Source of the DNA: Acidobacteriota bacterium
GTDB lineage: Bacteria > Acidobacteriota > UBA6911 > RPQK01 > JADFOI01
Reading direction: 5' to 3'
Length of the DNA stretch: 7,397 nt
Assembly (NCBI GenBank): GCA_027295745.1
Contig: JAPUKI010000135.1
Coordinates: 1 to 7,397, forward strand
Both the position numbers and the translations under genes were made by a program. This document shows, one piece after another, positions 5,373-7,397 of this stretch (its first letter is position 1; every line of letters starts with the position of its first letter). The notes beneath the pieces are model-generated. The model did no database searches. It was not told where the DNA came from and saw only the letters and a list, made by a program, of their open reading frames with translations.

Positions 5373-6053
5373 ATGGGGAGACGAGTTGGACCCATTCAGC
5401 TTTCGCTTGCTGGTCTGGTCCTGGTGGCTTGTGTCGTCATACCTTTTCTCTCCTGGCAGGGAACTTGGTTTGGGCGTCCTCTGGATGACGAGACACTCAC
5501 CCAATACCTGGCGGATCAAACCAAGTCTCGACGGGTTCAGCATGCGCTGGCTCAAATTGCTGAACGCATGGAACGGGGTGATCCAGAAGTCGCGCAGTGG
5601 TACGAGATGGTTGCTCAGCTCTCAGAGCACCCGGGTTCAGAGGTGCGAGTGACAGCAGCCTGGTTGATGGGCCACGATTCGACCTCTGAGCTCTTCCATA
5701 AGGCTCTTCTTCAGATGGTTCATGACGAGGAAGTGCTGGTGAGGCGAAATGCAGCCTTGGCACTGGTCCGATTTGGCGACGACAAGGGGCTAAACGAATT
5801 GCGAGCTATGCTCGCGTTCCCTGTCGATGCTGGTCAGGAACTGTTGACGCTTTCTCCAGATCCCGAACATGTTTGGGAATCTCTGCGAGCCCTTGCCCTG
5901 GTCGGCGGTGCTGCAGAACTGCAGTTAGTCGACTCTGTCTCTGAGAATCCTCACTTGAGTGAGGAAGTGCGAGAACAGGCAACGCTGACTCGACAAGCGA
6001 TTCAGACGCGATTGGCTGCAATTGAAGAGACAGGCACCAGGAGTCAGAAGTAA
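5373..6053 (+). CDS. Membrane-anchored HEAT-repeat protein
   Basis: A 226-residue protein with a short basic N-terminus (MGRRVGP), one hydrophobic helix at about 8-27 and a soluble helical domain that should face the periplasm. HEAT-type units are seen at about 87-100 (PGSEVRVTAAWLMG) and 118-135 (DEEVLVRRNAALALVRFG), each with the D/E-x-x-V-R-x-x-A-A-x-x-L pattern. Additional helices extend to the end, which is a basic-acidic tail. HEAT domains of this type are binding scaffolds; no catalytic motif is present. ATG at 5373 is taken as the start, although no good Shine-Dalgarno is visible; an in-frame TTG at 5364 would add three residues. The gene is 104 bp downstream of the ferredoxin gene and converges with the cupredoxin gene. 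It may assist the nearby respiratory proteins, but that is inference from location alone. Confidence 0.78.
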   Translation: MGRRVGPIQLSLAGLVLVACVVIPFLSWQGTWFGRPLDDETLTQYLADQTKSRRVQHALAQIAERMERGDPEVAQWYEMVAQLSEHPGSEVRVTAAWLMGHDSTSELFHKALLQMVHDEEVLVRRNAALALVRFGDDKGLNELRAMLAFPVDAGQELLTLSPDPEHVWESLRALALVGGAAELQLVDSVSENPHLSEEVREQATLTRQAIQTRLAAIEETGTRSQK

Positions 6054-6055
6054 GA

Positions 6056-6080
6056 ACCTGGAACTTGAAACCTGGAACGC
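6056..6080 (-). repeat. Right copy of ~25-bp inverted repeat flanking the HEAT gene
   Basis: Reads GCGTTCCAGGTTTCAAGTTC then CAGGT on the - strand, matching the left copy at 5339-5362. It begins 2 nt after the HEAT gene stop. Internally it also contains most of a short direct repeat AACCTGGAAC (6055-6064 and 6069-6078). Confidence 0.7.
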
Positions 6081-6110
6081 TTGGGAAGCGCACCAGCGCG
6101 CTTCCCAAGC
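6079..6110. terminator. Perfect 13-bp hairpin between convergent genes (terminator-like)
   Basis: GCTTGGGAAGCGC (6079-6091), loop ACCAGC (6092-6097), GCGCTTCCCAAGC (6098-6110). It lies between the HEAT gene stop (6053) and the convergent cupredoxin gene stop (6117), where a bidirectional terminator is expected. Neither side carries a real T-run, so efficiency as an intrinsic terminator is uncertain; it could instead be a 3'-end stabilising structure. Confidence 0.6.
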
Positions 6111-6116
6111 TCTTGA

Positions 6117-6893
6117 CTAGCCCTCGAAGCTGAACTCGATCTCCTGGCTTTCCTCAGGTGCAACCGTTATGGCCTGTTCCTGGGTGCCGTACTTCTCGTG
6201 CCAAACTTCAATGGTGTACTCTCCCGGAGGCAGATCCTTGAGCTCAAAGCTGCCATCCTCTCTCGTGACCGCAAAATAGGGATGAGGGACCACACCGATA
6301 TAAGCTTTCATCCAGGGATGGATGTTGCACTTCACCGGAATCATGATCTCCGGGCGGGGGAAGGATCTGGCCATCTCCTGACCTGAAGCTTGAGAAATGT
6401 TAAACTCCCGGTTCTGCTCGGGCAGCGGGTGAATGTTGTGAGTCGCGTCGTCACCGTTGCGGATGCTGATGTCCTGATTGGTCTGAACTCCAAAGACATG
6501 GGGCAGGTAGACACACCCGTCCTGGTCCAGCGACACAGCCTGGGTGGGAGCATCGAAACTGTATTGTTCCAATCCCTCCTTGACCCAAACAAAGGCGTTC
6601 TTCAAGGTGCCATTTTCGTTCACGACCACTTCCTGCGAATAGACGGGACCGTCGTGTTTTTCCTCGCATGCGGGTTCTGCACCCATTCGAATACGGGCCA
6701 TCTGAGGTTGTTCGCCCTGGAAGCTGATTTTGCCTGAGACCGTTCCCGCCTGGGAGAGATCAGGGGCGACTCCCGGTGTTGCTGCCGGGGCCTCTTCGCT
6801 AGCCTCCCCAGCAGGGGTTTCTCCTCCTCCGCAGGCCAGGGGAACACAGACCAGAAACAAAAGGGCGGTGAGGTGAAGTTTATTTCTCAGCAT
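6117..6893 (-). CDS. Predicted lipoprotein with cupredoxin-like and carboxypeptidase-regulatory-like domains
   Basis: A 258-residue exported protein. A signal peptide (1-20, hydrophobic TALLFLVCVPLA) ends at C21 followed by GGG, consistent with lipidation, although the residue at -3 is proline rather than the usual leucine. A low-complexity A/E/P/G linker runs to about 48. The central domain (about 50-203) carries a plausible type 1 copper site: H152 and H155 in D-A-T-H-N-I-H-P, then C189-N-I-H192-P-W-M195. C76 and C127 could form a disulfide. The C-terminal ~50 residues (FAVTREDGSFELKDLPPGEY, then a beta-rich end) resemble a carboxypeptidase regulatory-like (CNA-B/transthyretin-type) beta domain. 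ATG 6893 is preferred because AGAGGAAAAG lies just upstream; an in-frame ATG at 6911 would add six polar residues. The gene follows the cytochrome c gene by 49 nt, so copper-to-haem electron transfer at the cell surface or in the periplasm is likely. Confidence 0.85.
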   Translation of the reverse strand: MLRNKLHLTALLFLVCVPLACGGGETPAGEASEEAPAATPGVAPDLSQAGTVSGKISFQGEQPQMARIRMGAEPACEEKHDGPVYSQEVVVNENGTLKNAFVWVKEGLEQYSFDAPTQAVSLDQDGCVYLPHVFGVQTNQDISIRNGDDATHNIHPLPEQNREFNISQASGQEMARSFPRPEIMIPVKCNIHPWMKAYIGVVPHPYFAVTREDGSFELKDLPPGEYTIEVWHEKYGTQEQAITVAPEESQEIEFSFEG

Positions 6894-6942
6894 GTTCTTT
6901 TCCTCTCTCAAAAAAGTTAAGCAATGGAAGAGTTCGATTCTA

Positions 6943-7397
6943 TCATCTTCCTGTCAGCCGACGCTGTTCTGCTGCAGAGTATTGAAACATATAACGCACC
7001 ATGAGCCTAGCATGATCCTGGTCGTACCCTCGCAAGCTGGGCACGTCTGCCAGAGCAAAAACCCAGCGCTGTCCGTCCTGACGAAACAGTCCCGAGGGCA
7101 TGTTCGTCCCGGGTCTGATGATTTCGGGATGGACGATCCAGCGTTCAGTCCAGTCTGATTTGAGGCGTTCTGGGATGAGCAGGAAATTGGGCGCCGTGGC
7201 CGTCTGATCGGCCACCGGGTCTCCCGTAGCATGACAGGTCAAGCAGGGAGCCGCCCGGTGTGTAAAGAGCTCTCGCGCCATCGTCAGTTCTCGGGAGGAC
7301 AGTGGCTCGAGGGACGGTGGTGTGTAGGGGAGCGACTGCTTGGAGAGTGCGGCAAAGAAACGGACCAGCTGCTGAATTTCGGCATTGGATAGATCGA
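6943..7397 (-). CDS. c-type cytochrome, C-terminal part (5' truncated by window edge)
   Basis: The frame is open from the window end (first full codon at 7395-7393) to TGA at 6945-6943, giving 150 residues. Residues 1-18 (DLSNAEIQQLVRFFAALS) look like the closing helix of one cytochrome c domain. They are followed by a proline-rich link and a second domain with the haem site C51-L-T-C-H55. The likely distal ligand is M99 in P-G-T-N-M-P-S-G, preceded by the block L-K-S-D-W-T-E-R-W-I, which is common in multi-domain cytochromes c. The protein therefore probably has at least two haem domains. It would act in the periplasm, passing electrons between membrane complexes and soluble carriers. An internal ATG at 7281 is not a sensible start because it would cut the haem domain from its leading helix. 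The cupredoxin lipoprotein gene lies 49 nt downstream. Confidence 0.88.
   Translation of the reverse strand, partial: DLSNAEIQQLVRFFAALSKQSLPYTPPSLEPLSSRELTMARELFTHRAAPCLTCHATGDPVADQTATAPNFLLIPERLKSDWTERWIVHPEIIRPGTNMPSGLFRQDGQRWVFALADVPSLRGYDQDHARLMVRYMFQYSAAEQRRLTGR

Noticed and set aside
6390..6737. Open frame of 115 residues on the + strand opposite the cupredoxin gene
   Set aside because: It is a shadow of a well-supported gene with conserved copper ligands on the other strand; it has no ribosome binding site.

Overview
This window looks like chromosomal DNA of a Gram-negative, respiring bacterium. The evidence is the C-terminus of a type IV pilus secretin (PilQ family), a predicted lipoprotein with a copper-site domain, a c-type cytochrome, and membrane-anchored TPR and HEAT proteins. 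An Acidobacteriota-like or deltaproteobacterial-type lineage is my best guess, from gene content and the repeat-rich intergenic DNA. No marker gene in the window fixes the taxonomy.

Layout: (1) 2-1220, + strand: the secretin C-terminus, then an M24 Xaa-Pro peptidase whose most likely start is a TTG one base after the secretin stop. (2) 1221-1344: a long imperfect inverted repeat that fills the gap between convergent genes. (3) 1353-2210, - strand: a tRNA-Arg(CCU) followed by a membrane-anchored TPR protein of the YfgM/TPR_21 type. (4) 2211-3555: an intergenic stretch rich in potential hairpins, then a solitary, more A+T-rich gene for a 348-residue protein that I do not recognise. (5) 3709-4305, - strand: an NADPH-dependent FMN reductase-type flavoprotein. 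(6) 4420-5268, + strand: a promoter candidate and a two-gene unit. The first gene encodes a bacterial Janus/Ocnus (PHPT1-like) protein that lacks the catalytic histidine; the second encodes a dicluster ferredoxin. (7) 5267-5332: three 22-bp tandem repeats. (8) 5373-6053, + strand: a membrane-anchored HEAT-repeat protein whose gene is flanked by inverted copies of a ~25-bp sequence. (9) 6117-7397, - strand: a cytochrome c (cut by the window edge) followed by a cupredoxin/carboxypeptidase-regulatory lipoprotein. This is probably one electron-transfer operon, convergent with the HEAT gene across a 13-bp perfect hairpin.

No phage, transposase, integrase, CRISPR or classical defence genes are visible. 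The least ordinary items are the Janus-fold protein without its histidine beside a ferredoxin, the orphan 348-residue gene with its structured leader, and three unrelated intergenic repeat structures.
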